Below, piece after piece: positions 7,193 through 16,200 of a DNA stretch of 64,000 bases (positions are counted from its first letter, which is position 1; every line of letters starts with the position of its first letter). A program made the position numbers and the translations under genes. The stretch is from an uncultured Lachnospiraceae bacterium. Its GTDB lineage: Bacteria > Bacillota > Clostridia > Lachnospirales > Lachnospiraceae. The notes under the pieces were generated by a model. It was not told the origin of the DNA. It searched no databases and saw nothing but the letters and a program-made list of their open reading frames with translations. The stretch is taken from the NCBI GenBank assembly GCA_910585715.1, contig CAJUEX010000013.1, positions 1-64,000 on the forward strand. The letters are read 5' to 3'.

Positions 7193-8175
7193 TTTCAAAA
7201 ACAGACCAAAAACCATTAAATGAAACACTAAACACTGAAAATTCCCAAAATCCGGAAACTGAAAATAAGACCGTGAAACGCATAATTATGTATCTTGCCG
7301 TTACTTTTCTCATAACCTATCTTTATGAAATCGGTATCGTCTGGCCTGCCCTAAAAAGTGCAAACCCTCTGATGGCCGCACTTTCTCAGATTTTAATAGG
7401 CGTTGTCATGTTCTTTCCTTCCCTTGGGGTATTGATTACCAGATTTGTTACAAAAGAGGGCTTTCACAAAGCCATGCTCCGGCCCAATCTGAAAGGACAT
7501 ATCATCTACTATATCATGGCATGGTTTGGTCCAAGTATATTGATTGCAATCGGTGCCCTTGTTTATTTCCTTCTTTATCCGGACGCCTTTGACCCTTCCA
7601 TGTCCAATATGCTGAATCTTTTAAGAGAACAGGCTGCTGCTTCAGGTGCAGAAGCTTCCGCTCTTTCCGCTATATCTCCTGTCGTGCTTTATGCACAGCT
7701 TGTCTTTGGAGTACTGTTTGCTCCGGTTTTAAATTTCTTTACCTGCTTTGGAGAAGAATGGGGCTGGAGAGGCTATCTGCTCCCTAAAATGAAGGAAAAA
7801 CTGTCCCTGTTCCCCATGCTTTTAATAAATGGCATTATCTGGGGGCTGTGGCATGCTCCTCTAACCGCAATCGGCCATAACTACGGTCTGGATTATCCCG
7901 GATTTCCTTATATGGGAATTTTGGCAATGTGCCTGTTTTGTACGGTTATGGGGATTCTTTTCTCTTATGTGACCTTAAAAACCGGAAGCTGTCTGCCTGC
8001 CGTACTGGCCCACGGCGCATTAAACGGTTTTGCCAGCGCTCCTGCCCTTTTTACAAAGGCCGGATTTGGAAATCCCTTTGTGGGTCCGCTTTCCACCGGG
8101 ATTATAGGAGGGATTGGATTTATTTTGGCTGCAGGGATTGCGCTTGTTTTACTTTTTAAGAAGGATGAAGAATAA
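7189..8175 (+). CDS. CPBP-family intramembrane metalloprotease
   Basis: 328 aa with about eight membrane helices. The Abi/CPBP (Rce1-like) motifs are complete: motif 1 FGEEWGWRGYLLP (paired Glu and Arg), motif 2 GLWHAPL and motif 3 HGALNG. Family members process prenylated proteins or bacteriocin-related peptides, or give self-immunity; the substrate here is unknown. AAGGAG sits 10 nt before the ATG. It is the only plus-strand gene in this part and is convergent with the YitT gene. No bacteriocin genes adjoin it. Confidence 0.9.
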   Translation: MISKTDQKPLNETLNTENSQNPETENKTVKRIIMYLAVTFLITYLYEIGIVWPALKSANPLMAALSQILIGVVMFFPSLGVLITRFVTKEGFHKAMLRPNLKGHIIYYIMAWFGPSILIAIGALVYFLLYPDAFDPSMSNMLNLLREQAAASGAEASALSAISPVVLYAQLVFGVLFAPVLNFFTCFGEEWGWRGYLLPKMKEKLSLFPMLLINGIIWGLWHAPLTAIGHNYGLDYPGFPYMGILAMCLFCTVMGILFSYVTLKTGSCLPAVLAHGALNGFASAPALFTKAGFGNPFVGPLSTGIIGGIGFILAAGIALVLLFKKDEE

Positions 8176-8204
8176 TTTTTTAGAGGATTTGGAGAATCCG
8201 GTTA

Positions 8205-9092
8205 TTACAGGCGCTCCCCTGCGATGTTTTTAAATCCTTCTCCAAAAATCTCACTGGCGCTGGAAACAATGGTAAAGGCATTTTTATCGATTTCCTTTAC
8301 AGCCTCTTCAAGCTTGGCTGCATGGTGTTTTTTTACGACGCATAAAAGAATCTTCTTTTTATCCCTGCTGTAAGCTCCTGCTCCTTCCAGATAGGTGACG
8401 CCCACTTCCAGTTCTTCTATCAGGGCGGCGCTTAGGAGCTCCGGCTCTTTGCTGATGATAAAGAACATTTTGGCTTCGTCCCTTCCGTATAAAACCAGAT
8501 CCATTACAGATGCAGTTACCACTACGCTGATTCCCGCATATAATGCGGTTTCCAGATTTTTAAATAAAATTCCCGACAGAGCCACAACCGCAGTATCGAT
8601 AACCAGAAACAGGGTTCCTGTTTTTAAATGCTTATATTTCAGCCTGAGGATTTTTATGATGATGTCGATGCCGCCGGTGGTGGCTTTATGCTTGAAAATA
8701 ATTCCAACGGAGCCTCCTACTAAAACTGCTCCCGTAATGGCGGCTAACAGCTTGTCCTGGGTCGGTGAAGGATAAAGGGACCATAGATTGGTAAAGAAGG
8801 AAACAAGCACGATGGAATACAAGGTAGACAAAATAAACCGGAAACCGAATTTCCATATACCCAGAATTAAAATGGGGATGTTCAGCAGAAAAATCAAGGT
8901 TCCTGTTTCTATGGGGACAAATCTGCTTATAATAATGGAAATGCCGGTAATGCCTCCCGGAGCCAGATTATTAGGGTCTAAAAACAGGGCAATTCCTGCC
9001 GCATATGCAATTGTTGCAAAAAATATTACTGTATAATTTAAAATATGCTTTCTCATATGGTTAGCATATGAAAAAGCATATTTTTTATTCAC
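8205..9092 (-). CDS. YitT-family membrane protein (DUF161/DUF2179)
   Basis: 295 aa: about five membrane helices in the first 190 residues (LDPNNLAPGGITGISIIISR motif of the YitT family), then a cytosolic DUF2179 domain (MFFIISKEPELLSAALIEEL...VTYLEGAGAYSRDKKKILLCVV). The start codon is GTG; no good ribosome site is visible, so the exact start is uncertain. Function is not established; DUF2179 resembles ligand-binding ACT/PII-like folds. It lies downstream of threonine deaminase on the same strand after a 117-nt AT-rich gap. Confidence 0.85.
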   Translation of the reverse strand: MNKKYAFSYANHMRKHILNYTVIFFATIAYAAGIALFLDPNNLAPGGITGISIIISRFVPIETGTLIFLLNIPILILGIWKFGFRFILSTLYSIVLVSFFTNLWSLYPSPTQDKLLAAITGAVLVGGSVGIIFKHKATTGGIDIIIKILRLKYKHLKTGTLFLVIDTAVVALSGILFKNLETALYAGISVVVTASVMDLVLYGRDEAKMFFIISKEPELLSAALIEELEVGVTYLEGAGAYSRDKKKILLCVVKKHHAAKLEEAVKEIDKNAFTIVSSASEIFGEGFKNIAGERL

Positions 9093-9209
9093 TTATTTTT
9101 TTACAGAAATGCTGGCACATTGGTATTTTGCAAAACTATGAGGATACCTGAATGTCAATATATTTGTACGTTTTTGTACGTTAAATATTTGTTTGAAAAT
9201 ATTTCTACG

Positions 9210-10433
9210 CTAAATATTGGTACGGACAATTTTGGGCTGATAGCCTCCTGTGTATAATGCATCGATAATCTGGTTCTTATGGTCGGTTCCAAATGCCTCC
9301 ATGGTAATTCGAAGCTCCACAGCCGCATTCCGGTTGGTGGAAACAAACTGATTGTGCTCTAGCTTGATCACATTGCCGCTTTCCTTTGCAATTACATCCG
9401 CCACCTTGGAGAGCTCTCCCGGCTTATCGGGAAGCAGTACGGAAACGGTAAAAATACGGTCCCTGAAAATCAGCCCCTGCTGCACTACCGAGGACATGGT
9501 AATCACATCCATATTTCCGCCGCTTAAGATTGCCACTACCTTTTTATCATTTACATCCAGTTTTTTCAATGCGGCTACCGTTAGCAGGCCGGAATTTTCC
9601 ACTACCATCTTATGGTTTTCCACCATATCAAGGAAAGCCACAACTAACTCTGCATCCTCTACTGTAATAATATCATCCAGATTTTTCTTTATATATGGGA
9701 AGATATTGGTTCCCGGAGTCTTTACGGCGGTGCCGTCCGCTATTGTATTTACAGTGGGAAGGGTCACTACCTCTCCCGCTTTCAAAGAGGCCTCCATGCA
9801 GTTTGCTCCTGCCGGCTCCACGCCGATTACCTGAATCTTCGGATTCAACAGCTTTGCCAGGGTGGAAACTCCTGTTGCAAGCCCGCCTCCTCCGATTGGT
9901 ACTAAAATATAATCCACTAACGGAAGCTCCTTGATGATTTCCATGGCAATGGTTCCCTGACCGGTAGCAACTGCCGGGTCGTCAAAGGGATGGATAAACG
10001 TATAGCCGTGTTCATCCGCCAGCTCATAGGCTTTTGCGCAGGCTTCATCATACACGTCTCCGTAAAGAACCACCTCAGCTCCGTAGCTTTTTGTCCTGTT
10101 CACCTTCATTAATGGGGTTGTGGTGGGCATGACGATAACTGCCTTTGTGCCATATTTTTTTGCCGCATAGGCAACACCCTGGGCATGGTTGCCTGCAGAG
10201 GCTGTAATAATGCCCTTTGAACGTTCTTCTGCTGTAAGGGTGCTCATTTTGTAGTAAGCGCCCCTTACCTTGTAAGCCCCTGTAAACTGCATGTTTTCCG
10301 GCTTTAAATATACCTTGTTGCCGGTCTGGGCGCTGAGATATTCACTGTAGACTAACTCCGTAGGCTGGGTAACCTCCTTTACCTTTTCGGAAGCTTCTTC
10401 AAACTGCTTTAATGTAAGCATTTCCTGTTCCAT
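9210..10433 (-). CDS. ilvA: Threonine ammonia-lyase (threonine deaminase)
   Basis: 407 aa PLP enzyme that converts L-threonine to 2-oxobutanoate and ammonia. Visible: the PLP lysine in TGAYKVRGAYYKM, the ASAGNHAQGVAYAA loop, the PIGGGGLATG phosphate-binding glycine loop, the LSGGNMD segment, and a single C-terminal ACT domain (FTVSVLLPDKPGELSKVADVI, about 330-400). One ACT domain and about 400 aa fit the short IlvA/TdcB type found in Clostridia, which may be biosynthetic or catabolic. AAAGG precedes the ATG. No other isoleucine genes are adjacent, so the pathway role is not settled. Confidence 0.93.
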   Translation of the reverse strand: MEQEMLTLKQFEEASEKVKEVTQPTELVYSEYLSAQTGNKVYLKPENMQFTGAYKVRGAYYKMSTLTAEERSKGIITASAGNHAQGVAYAAKKYGTKAVIVMPTTTPLMKVNRTKSYGAEVVLYGDVYDEACAKAYELADEHGYTFIHPFDDPAVATGQGTIAMEIIKELPLVDYILVPIGGGGLATGVSTLAKLLNPKIQVIGVEPAGANCMEASLKAGEVVTLPTVNTIADGTAVKTPGTNIFPYIKKNLDDIITVEDAELVVAFLDMVENHKMVVENSGLLTVAALKKLDVNDKKVVAILSGGNMDVITMSSVVQQGLIFRDRIFTVSVLLPDKPGELSKVADVIAKESGNVIKLEHNQFVSTNRNAAVELRITMEAFGTDHKNQIIDALYTGGYQPKIVRTNI

Positions 10434-10476
10434 ATAATACCTTCTTTCTTTTATTTCCTGTTATTTTCCACCGCAG

Positions 10477-10506
10477 GCACATAAGGGATTTCCTCCCTTA
10501 TGTGCC
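10477..10506. terminator. Perfect hairpin between ftsY and ilvA
   Basis: Perfect 12-bp arms (GGCACATAAGGG and CCCTTATGTGCC) with a 6-nt loop, but no T tract on either strand. It may be a Rho-independent terminator remnant or an RNA-processing site upstream of ilvA. Confidence 0.4.
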
Positions 10507-10598
10507 ACGGTATATGTTTCTGTTTCAGTGCTTTTCACTTCAGACATATTACCATCAAAATGTATTTTCACCTGCAAACACATTTTCAAAATATATCG

Positions 10599-11540
10599 TC
10601 ACTCTTCGCCCGTATTCACATCAAACAACGCATTTACAAATGCATCCGAATCAAACTTCTGCAAATCATCAATGGATTCGCCGATTCCAATGTATTTTAC
10701 AGGCACCTTCAGCTCTGACTGGATGGCAACTGCAATGCCGCCCTTTGCCGTTCCGTCCATCTTTGTCAAAATGATTCCGGTAATTTCCGCCGCCTCGCAA
10801 AATTCTCTTGCCTGCACAAGGGCATTCTGGCCGGTTGTGGCATCCAGTACAATCAGATTTTCCCTGTGGACTCCCGGAAACTCCCTGTCAATGATACGGT
10901 TTATTTTTTTCAGCTCTTCCATCAGGTTTTTCTTATTGTGGAGCCTTCCTGCCGTATCGCACAAAAGCACATCCGTCTTTCTTGCCTTTGCCGCATTGAC
11001 TCCGTCAAAAATCACGCTTGCCGGGTCAGCCCCTTCCACCCCGGAAACAATTTCCACGCCTGCCCTGTGGGACCATTCGTTTAACTGCTCCACTGCCGCT
11101 GCCCGGAAGGTATCTGCCGCAACCATCAAAACCTTTCTGCCCCGCTCTTTTAATTTTCCTGCAAGCTTTCCTACGGTAGTGGTCTTTCCCACTCCGTTTA
11201 CACCAATTACAAGCACAACGGACTGCTTTGTTTCAAACTCATAGGCGGCTTCCCCTACCTGCATCTGCTCCTTGATGTTTTCAATCAGAAGCTCCTTGCA
11301 TTCAGCCGGCTCCTTGATATGCTTTTCCTTTACCTGAGCCTTCAGGTTGTCCAGAATAGACATGGTGGCATTGACGCCAATGTCCCCCATAATGAGAATT
11401 TCCTCAAGCTCTTCATAAAACTCCTCATCTATAGAGGAAAATCCATGAAATACCGCATCGATTCCGTTTACAAAGCTGTCTCTTGTTTTTGTAAGTCCCG
11501 CCTTTAAGCGGCTGAAAAATCCTTTTTTTTCTTCCATCAA
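10599..11540 (-). CDS. ftsY: Signal recognition particle receptor FtsY
   Basis: 313 aa SRP-receptor GTPase that docks ribosome-SRP complexes at the membrane. NG domain: G1 GVNGVGKTTTVGKLAG, VAADTFRAAAVEQL, DTAGRLHNKKNLMEEL (G3), TKMDGTAKGG (G4) and the closing GIGESIDDLQKFD. The short amphipathic N-terminus (KKGFFSRLKAGLTKTRDSF) is typical of Firmicutes that lack the long acidic A domain. Its ATG overlaps the smc stop, so translation is coupled. Last gene of plsX-acpP-rnc-smc-ftsY. Confidence 0.98.
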   Translation of the reverse strand: MMEEKKGFFSRLKAGLTKTRDSFVNGIDAVFHGFSSIDEEFYEELEEILIMGDIGVNATMSILDNLKAQVKEKHIKEPAECKELLIENIKEQMQVGEAAYEFETKQSVVLVIGVNGVGKTTTVGKLAGKLKERGRKVLMVAADTFRAAAVEQLNEWSHRAGVEIVSGVEGADPASVIFDGVNAAKARKTDVLLCDTAGRLHNKKNLMEELKKINRIIDREFPGVHRENLIVLDATTGQNALVQAREFCEAAEITGIILTKMDGTAKGGIAVAIQSELKVPVKYIGIGESIDDLQKFDSDAFVNALFDVNTGEE

Positions 11541-14500
11541 TCCATCAAATCCTTATCAATTAAATTTACGCTTACTAACGCCGATACACCCTTTTCCTGC
11601 ATGGTAATACCATATAGCCTGTCCGCCTTTTCCATGGTTCCCCGCCTGTGGGTAATGACGATGAACTGGGTATGCTTTGTGAGCTTATGTAAATATTTTG
11701 CAAAGCGGCTGACATTGGTCTCATCTAATGCCGCTTCAATTTCGTCCAACAGACAAAATGGCGAGGGCTTTAAGTTCTGAATGGCAAACAGCAGGGAAAT
11801 GGCAGCCAACGCCTTTTCTCCGCCGGATAACTGCATCATGTTCTGCAGCTTCTTTCCCGGAGGCTGTGCAATAATCTTAATGCCCGCTTCCAGAATATCC
11901 TCATCCTCCATCAGCTCCAGAGTGCCTTTTCCGCCTCCGAACAGCTCCTTAAATACTTTGTCAAACTCTTTTGTAATTTCTTCAAATTTCTCTGCAAACT
12001 GTTTCCGCATGGCAGCATCCAGCTCATCAATAATGCCAAGGAGAGTCTGCTCCGCCTGTACCAAATCGTCATGCTGGTTCTTTAAAAATTCATAGCGCTC
12101 CATTAAGTTCTTATAATCCTCAATGGCATTTACGTTAACATCCCCTAACTTCTTAATGGCGTCCTTTAATGCAAAAATTTCCTTTTTCATGGCAGGCAGG
12201 TCTGTCAGCTCTTCATTTTTCATGGACGCCGCATCGCTTAAGGTTATCTCATATTCATTCCACATATAATTTATCTGGGATTCTATGGATTCCTCCAGAC
12301 GTTCCTTCTGGCTTCCCAGACGATAGACTTCTTTATCTAAGGAGGTCATCTGCTCCGCCATCTTTTCTCTTTCCGTAAAGAAGTTCTTCTGCTTTTCGGA
12401 AAGCTCTTCTTTTCTGGCAATGTCCTGATTAAGCTTTTCTTCCGACTCGCCCTTCATGGTATAGGAAGCGGCAATGGTCTTTTCAATTTCTCCGATATTG
12501 CCTTCTTTCTGCTCTGCTTCCAGTAAAAGCTTCTCCAGATTTTCGTTAATCTCCGCTAACTCGCTTTGGTATCTGCCTATTTCCCCTAAAATACGGTCAA
12601 TATTTTCCTGCTCGAATTCCTGCTTCTGTATAAGCTTTTCCGCTTCCATATCCAGCTCGGAAACCTTTGCGGACTGGCTGCTTTCCTGTTCTCTTTCTTC
12701 CTCTAAGACAGTCTGGAACTCACTAATCTGCTTTTCAATGTTCTTTTCCATTTCTTCGGAAGCCTTCAGTTCATTTAAAATTGCCTGCTTTTCTTCTGTC
12801 AGCTCTTTAGCCTGGAATTCCAGCTGGTTCTGTTCTTCCTTCAGCTCTTCAAAGCCTTTTCCAACCTCGCTTTTCTTTTCCTCCGCCTTCATCACGTTGA
12901 GCCGCTTGGTATTCTGCTCGATAAAGCGCTTTTGAAGCTGTTCCTTTCCTTCCTCGATTTCCTTGCGAATTTTATTTCTTTCCGCTTTTGTCTGCTCAAT
13001 TGCATCTAACAGCGCATCAATTTCCTTTAAATGCCCTGCCACCTGCTCCTTTAGCTGCTCCATTTCCCTTCTGCGCCCCAAAAGGTTGCTGGAATTTTTA
13101 AAGGCACCGCCGGAAATGGCGCCTCCGGGCACCAGCAGCTCTCCCTCTAAGGTCACCATCCTTACCCCATAATCGAACTTTCTGGCAATCTTTACCGCAT
13201 GGTCCACGTTATCGACGACGACAATTCTTCCCAGCATGGCCTTTGCCACATTTTCATATTTTTTCTCTACCTTTACCAGCTCATTTGCCATGCCGATGGC
13301 GCCCTGCTCCTTCAGCACTTCGGGAGTTTTAAACTCCTGAGGATGCAAAATGCTGGTAAGGGGAAGGAAGGTAGCCCTGCCGTATTTATTTTTCTTTAAA
13401 AAGCCAATCATCTTTTTGGCGGTCTCTTCATCATTTGTAACGATATTCTGAATATTGCCTCCAAGGGCGGTTTCAATTGCGGTTTCATATTTTGGCTCCA
13501 CCTTGATGATATCCGCCACAACGCCGATGATTCCCGGATTTTTTTCTTTTTCCTCCATGACCCTCCGGATGCTGTTTCCATAGCCTTCATACCGCTCTGT
13601 CAGGTTGGTAATGGACTCCAGCTTTGACTTCTCCTGATGATACAAAACCTGGGTATCCCGAAGCTTTTTATCTGTTTCCGCCAGCTTGTCCGTTGCCTCA
13701 TGGTTCTTTTCTTCCAGAAAGCTCTGCTGTTCATTGAGCTTTTCAATACAGTCCGTCACTTCCTGAAATTCCGCTTCTAACTGCTTAATGACCTCAAGCT
13801 GCTCCGCTTCATCGGATTTTGCCCGCAAAATACGGGAATTCAGCTCTGACTTGCGGATGGAAATCTGCTCTAACATCGTATCGAAACGGCCGATTTTGGA
13901 TTTTATGGTAGCCCTTTCATTTAAGGCATTGATAATAGTATTTTTTCCTGCCTCAATGCTTTCATTCAGCTCCTCCATATGCTTCTGCATGGAAAGAAGC
14001 TGCTCCTTTGCTTCCTTTCTCACAAGCTCCAGATTGGCAAGCTGATCATCAAACTGCTTCTTTTCTTCCATGATTTCCTGCTTGTCCGCTTCTCTTTTGG
14101 CAATATCCCCTTTAATGTTTTTCTGTCTGGTAAGGAAGTGCTCTTCATTTGCCTTTGCGGACTTAATCTGCTCCTTTAAGACATTGATTTCTCCCTCCAG
14201 CTTTCCTCGAAGCACACTGGAATTGGACAGCATTTCCCTTGCGGAAACAATTGCCTTGTCCAGCTCTTCAATTTCATTCTGCACAGCCTCGTATTCATTT
14301 TTGATATTCTCGTATTTGGAAGAGGTGGACTCTAAGTCATCTTTTGCAATCCGGTATTTTTGCTCCAGCTGGTTCAGTTCTTCCTTTAACCGGCTGTTTT
14401 CCAAAAGGAATACGTTCACATCCAGCGTCTTTAACTCTTCCTTTTTCTTTAAATACACCTTTGCTGTTTCCGACTGCTTTTCCAAAGGCCCGGTCTGCTT

Positions 14501-15097
14501 TTCCAACTCTGACAAAATATCGTTAACACGGACTAAGTTCTGTTTTTCATCCTCCAGCTTTTTCTGGGCGGTAGTCTTTCTTCTTTTAAACTTTACGATT
14601 CCTGCCGCCTCATCAAAAAGCTCCCTGCGCTCTTCCGGCTTGCCGCTTAAGATTTTATCAATCTGTCCCTGCCCGATAATGGAGTAGCCTTCTTTTCCGA
14701 TACCCGTATCATAAAAAAGCTCGTTCACATCCTTTAGGCGGCATGCCGTGCCGTTAATGAGATATTCGCTTTCACCGGAACGGTAAATCCGCCTTGCCAC
14801 CGTCACCTCTTCATAGTCAATGGCAAGGGAATGGTCGCTGTTATCTAACGTGATTGCCACATACGCATAGCCAAGGGGTTTCCTGTTTTCCGTACCGGAA
14901 AAAATAACGTCCTGCATGGAAGCTCCTCTTAACTGTTTGATACGCTGCTCTCCCAAAACCCACCGCACCGCATCGGCAACATTGCTCTTGCCGCTTCCGT
15001 TAGGCCCTACGATACCTGTGATTCCGTTATGAAATTGAAAGTTGATTTTATTGGCAAAGGATTTGAATCCGTGCACCTCAATACTTTTTAAATACAT
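11537..15097 (-). CDS. smc: Chromosome partition protein SMC
   Basis: 1186 aa, full length. The N-terminal ATPase half has Walker A GPNGSGKSNVADAVRWVLGE; coiled coils cover about 170-500 and 680-1010; the hinge lies about 510-670 (YEGYGNSIRRVM...GGAISGGAF); the C-terminal half has the signature LSGGEKALAAISLLFAI and Walker B PFCLLDEIEAALDE. SMC organises and segregates the chromosome with ScpA/ScpB, which are not in this window. It sits 11 nt after rnc and overlaps ftsY, the common Firmicutes order. Confidence 0.98.
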   Translation of the reverse strand: MYLKSIEVHGFKSFANKINFQFHNGITGIVGPNGSGKSNVADAVRWVLGEQRIKQLRGASMQDVIFSGTENRKPLGYAYVAITLDNSDHSLAIDYEEVTVARRIYRSGESEYLINGTACRLKDVNELFYDTGIGKEGYSIIGQGQIDKILSGKPEERRELFDEAAGIVKFKRRKTTAQKKLEDEKQNLVRVNDILSELEKQTGPLEKQSETAKVYLKKKEELKTLDVNVFLLENSRLKEELNQLEQKYRIAKDDLESTSSKYENIKNEYEAVQNEIEELDKAIVSAREMLSNSSVLRGKLEGEINVLKEQIKSAKANEEHFLTRQKNIKGDIAKREADKQEIMEEKKQFDDQLANLELVRKEAKEQLLSMQKHMEELNESIEAGKNTIINALNERATIKSKIGRFDTMLEQISIRKSELNSRILRAKSDEAEQLEVIKQLEAEFQEVTDCIEKLNEQQSFLEEKNHEATDKLAETDKKLRDTQVLYHQEKSKLESITNLTERYEGYGNSIRRVMEEKEKNPGIIGVVADIIKVEPKYETAIETALGGNIQNIVTNDEETAKKMIGFLKKNKYGRATFLPLTSILHPQEFKTPEVLKEQGAIGMANELVKVEKKYENVAKAMLGRIVVVDNVDHAVKIARKFDYGVRMVTLEGELLVPGGAISGGAFKNSSNLLGRRREMEQLKEQVAGHLKEIDALLDAIEQTKAERNKIRKEIEEGKEQLQKRFIEQNTKRLNVMKAEEKKSEVGKGFEELKEEQNQLEFQAKELTEEKQAILNELKASEEMEKNIEKQISEFQTVLEEEREQESSQSAKVSELDMEAEKLIQKQEFEQENIDRILGEIGRYQSELAEINENLEKLLLEAEQKEGNIGEIEKTIAASYTMKGESEEKLNQDIARKEELSEKQKNFFTEREKMAEQMTSLDKEVYRLGSQKERLEESIESQINYMWNEYEITLSDAASMKNEELTDLPAMKKEIFALKDAIKKLGDVNVNAIEDYKNLMERYEFLKNQHDDLVQAEQTLLGIIDELDAAMRKQFAEKFEEITKEFDKVFKELFGGGKGTLELMEDEDILEAGIKIIAQPPGKKLQNMMQLSGGEKALAAISLLFAIQNLKPSPFCLLDEIEAALDETNVSRFAKYLHKLTKHTQFIVITHRRGTMEKADRLYGITMQEKGVSALVSVNLIDKDLMD

Positions 15098-15108
15098 ACA
15101 ACACCTGC

Positions 15109-15795
15109 TTATTTCTTCATTTTCAACAAGGCTTCATAGGCCGCCTGCTGTTCCGCATTTTTCTTGTTCCTGCCGGCGCCCGTGCCAATCTGTTTATTTT
15201 GAAGCATTGCAGCCACATGAAACAGCTTATTGTGTTCCGGGCCCTCTTCCTTTAAAAGGACGTAGGTAAGCTCTCCCGCCTTCTTTTCCTGAACAAGCTC
15301 CTGAAGGATGGATTTGGCATCATAAAATAATTTTTTATGCTCTAAATCGTTTAAGACAAATCTTTTGATAAATTCTTTGGCACATTCCATGCCTCCGTCC
15401 AGATAAATAGCGCCAATCACCGCTTCTACCGAGTCTGCAATAATGGATTCCCGCTCTCTGCCTCCGGTTGCTTCTTCGCCCTTTCCGAACAGCATATATT
15501 TTCCAAGCTCTAATTCCCTGCCTGTAATGGCAAGAGCCTGTTCGCAGACAATGCTTGCCCTTGTTTTAGTCAGGTCACCCTCCGACATTTCCGGGTCTGC
15601 AAAATAAAGAAATTCACTGCTGACTAACTCTAATACTGCATCCCCTAAAAACTCTATCCGTTCATAATGAGCCTGCTGGTTGATTTTCTGCTCATTAGTA
15701 AAGGAGCTGTGAGTCATAGCCTGCTTTAAAAACCTTTTATCCTGAAAGGTATATCCTATTTTTTCTTCTAACCTGCTTAATGAATATTCTTCCAT
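15109..15795 (-). CDS. rnc: Ribonuclease III
   Basis: 228 aa. An RNase III catalytic domain (signature ERIEFLGDAVLELVSSEFLY, second acidic cluster DSVEAVIGAIYLDGG) is followed by a double-stranded RNA-binding domain (SILQELVQEKKAGELTYVL...NKKNAEQQAAYEAL). It cleaves double-stranded RNA in rRNA maturation and mRNA turnover. The genome's long hairpin elements would be natural substrates, which is inference. Confidence 0.97.
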   Translation of the reverse strand: MEEYSLSRLEEKIGYTFQDKRFLKQAMTHSSFTNEQKINQQAHYERIEFLGDAVLELVSSEFLYFADPEMSEGDLTKTRASIVCEQALAITGRELELGKYMLFGKGEEATGGRERESIIADSVEAVIGAIYLDGGMECAKEFIKRFVLNDLEHKKLFYDAKSILQELVQEKKAGELTYVLLKEEGPEHNKLFHVAAMLQNKQIGTGAGRNKKNAEQQAAYEALLKMKK

Positions 15796-15859
15796 TTTAC
15801 TTCATTCCCCGTTTTTCTTTGGGTAGTTACCTCCTTATTACTTCTGGATTTTATATGTT

Positions 15860-15910
15860 CTGTGAAATCCATATCCCGATTCCTGTGGGAGAAACTGTCT
15901 GAACTGTTAT
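15860..15910 (-). repeat. Half-copy of the palindromic intergenic repeat
   Basis: Between acpP and rnc the minus strand reads TAACAGTTCAGACAG, a short spacer, then CCCACAGGAATCGGGATA. The same block, with few changes, opens the element at 51.39 kb, and related sequence opens the one at 27.72 kb. The conserved core and second arm are missing here, so this is a truncated or solo member. Confidence 0.5.
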
Positions 15911-15937
15911 TTAAAATTCGCACATAACATACAATAG

Positions 15938-15956
15938 GGTGCCGCAATGCGGCACC
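15938..15956 (-). terminator. Hairpin after acpP
   Basis: A perfect GGTGCCGC/GCGGCACC stem two bases past the acpP stop, followed on the minus strand by a weak T-containing run. Probably a partial terminator that enriches acpP over rnc. Confidence 0.55.
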
Positions 15957-15957
15957 T

Positions 15958-16188
15958 CTAATTCATTTTTTCCTCAATCAGCCTTACTGCCTCTTCTACT
16001 GTTTTGATTTTTTCTACCTCTTCCGGCAGGACATCAATAGAAAGCTCTTCTTCCACCCCTGTCATAATCTGAAACATATCTAAAGAATCCGCTCCAAAAT
16101 CATCTGCAAAAGAATTTTTCAGGGAAATCTCGCTTTCATCCACATTCAGCACATCAACCATAACCCTTTTTAATACTTCAAATCCCAT
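15958..16188 (-). CDS. acpP: Acyl carrier protein
   Basis: 76 aa acidic carrier of fatty-acyl chains. The 4'-phosphopantetheine serine is in GADSLDMFQ. It is four-helical, of normal length, and 12 nt downstream of plsX, whose product makes acyl-phosphate from acyl-ACP. A hairpin follows the stop, which may explain differential expression of this abundant protein. Confidence 0.96.
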   Translation of the reverse strand: MGFEVLKRVMVDVLNVDESEISLKNSFADDFGADSLDMFQIMTGVEEELSIDVLPEEVEKIKTVEEAVRLIEEKMN

Positions 16189-16200
16189 GGGTTTTTCCCC

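Noticed and set aside
9155..9346. 63-aa minus-strand ORF at the end of ilvA
   Set aside because: It overlaps the ACT domain coding sequence in another frame and has no motif.
10528..11244. 238-aa plus-strand ORF
   Set aside because: It is antisense to ftsY, composed of low-complexity Ser/Phe/Pro, without ribosome site or motif.
14070..14687. 205-aa plus-strand ORF
   Set aside because: It is antisense to the smc coiled coil; Ser/Phe-rich composition is the expected reverse complement of Glu/Lys codons.
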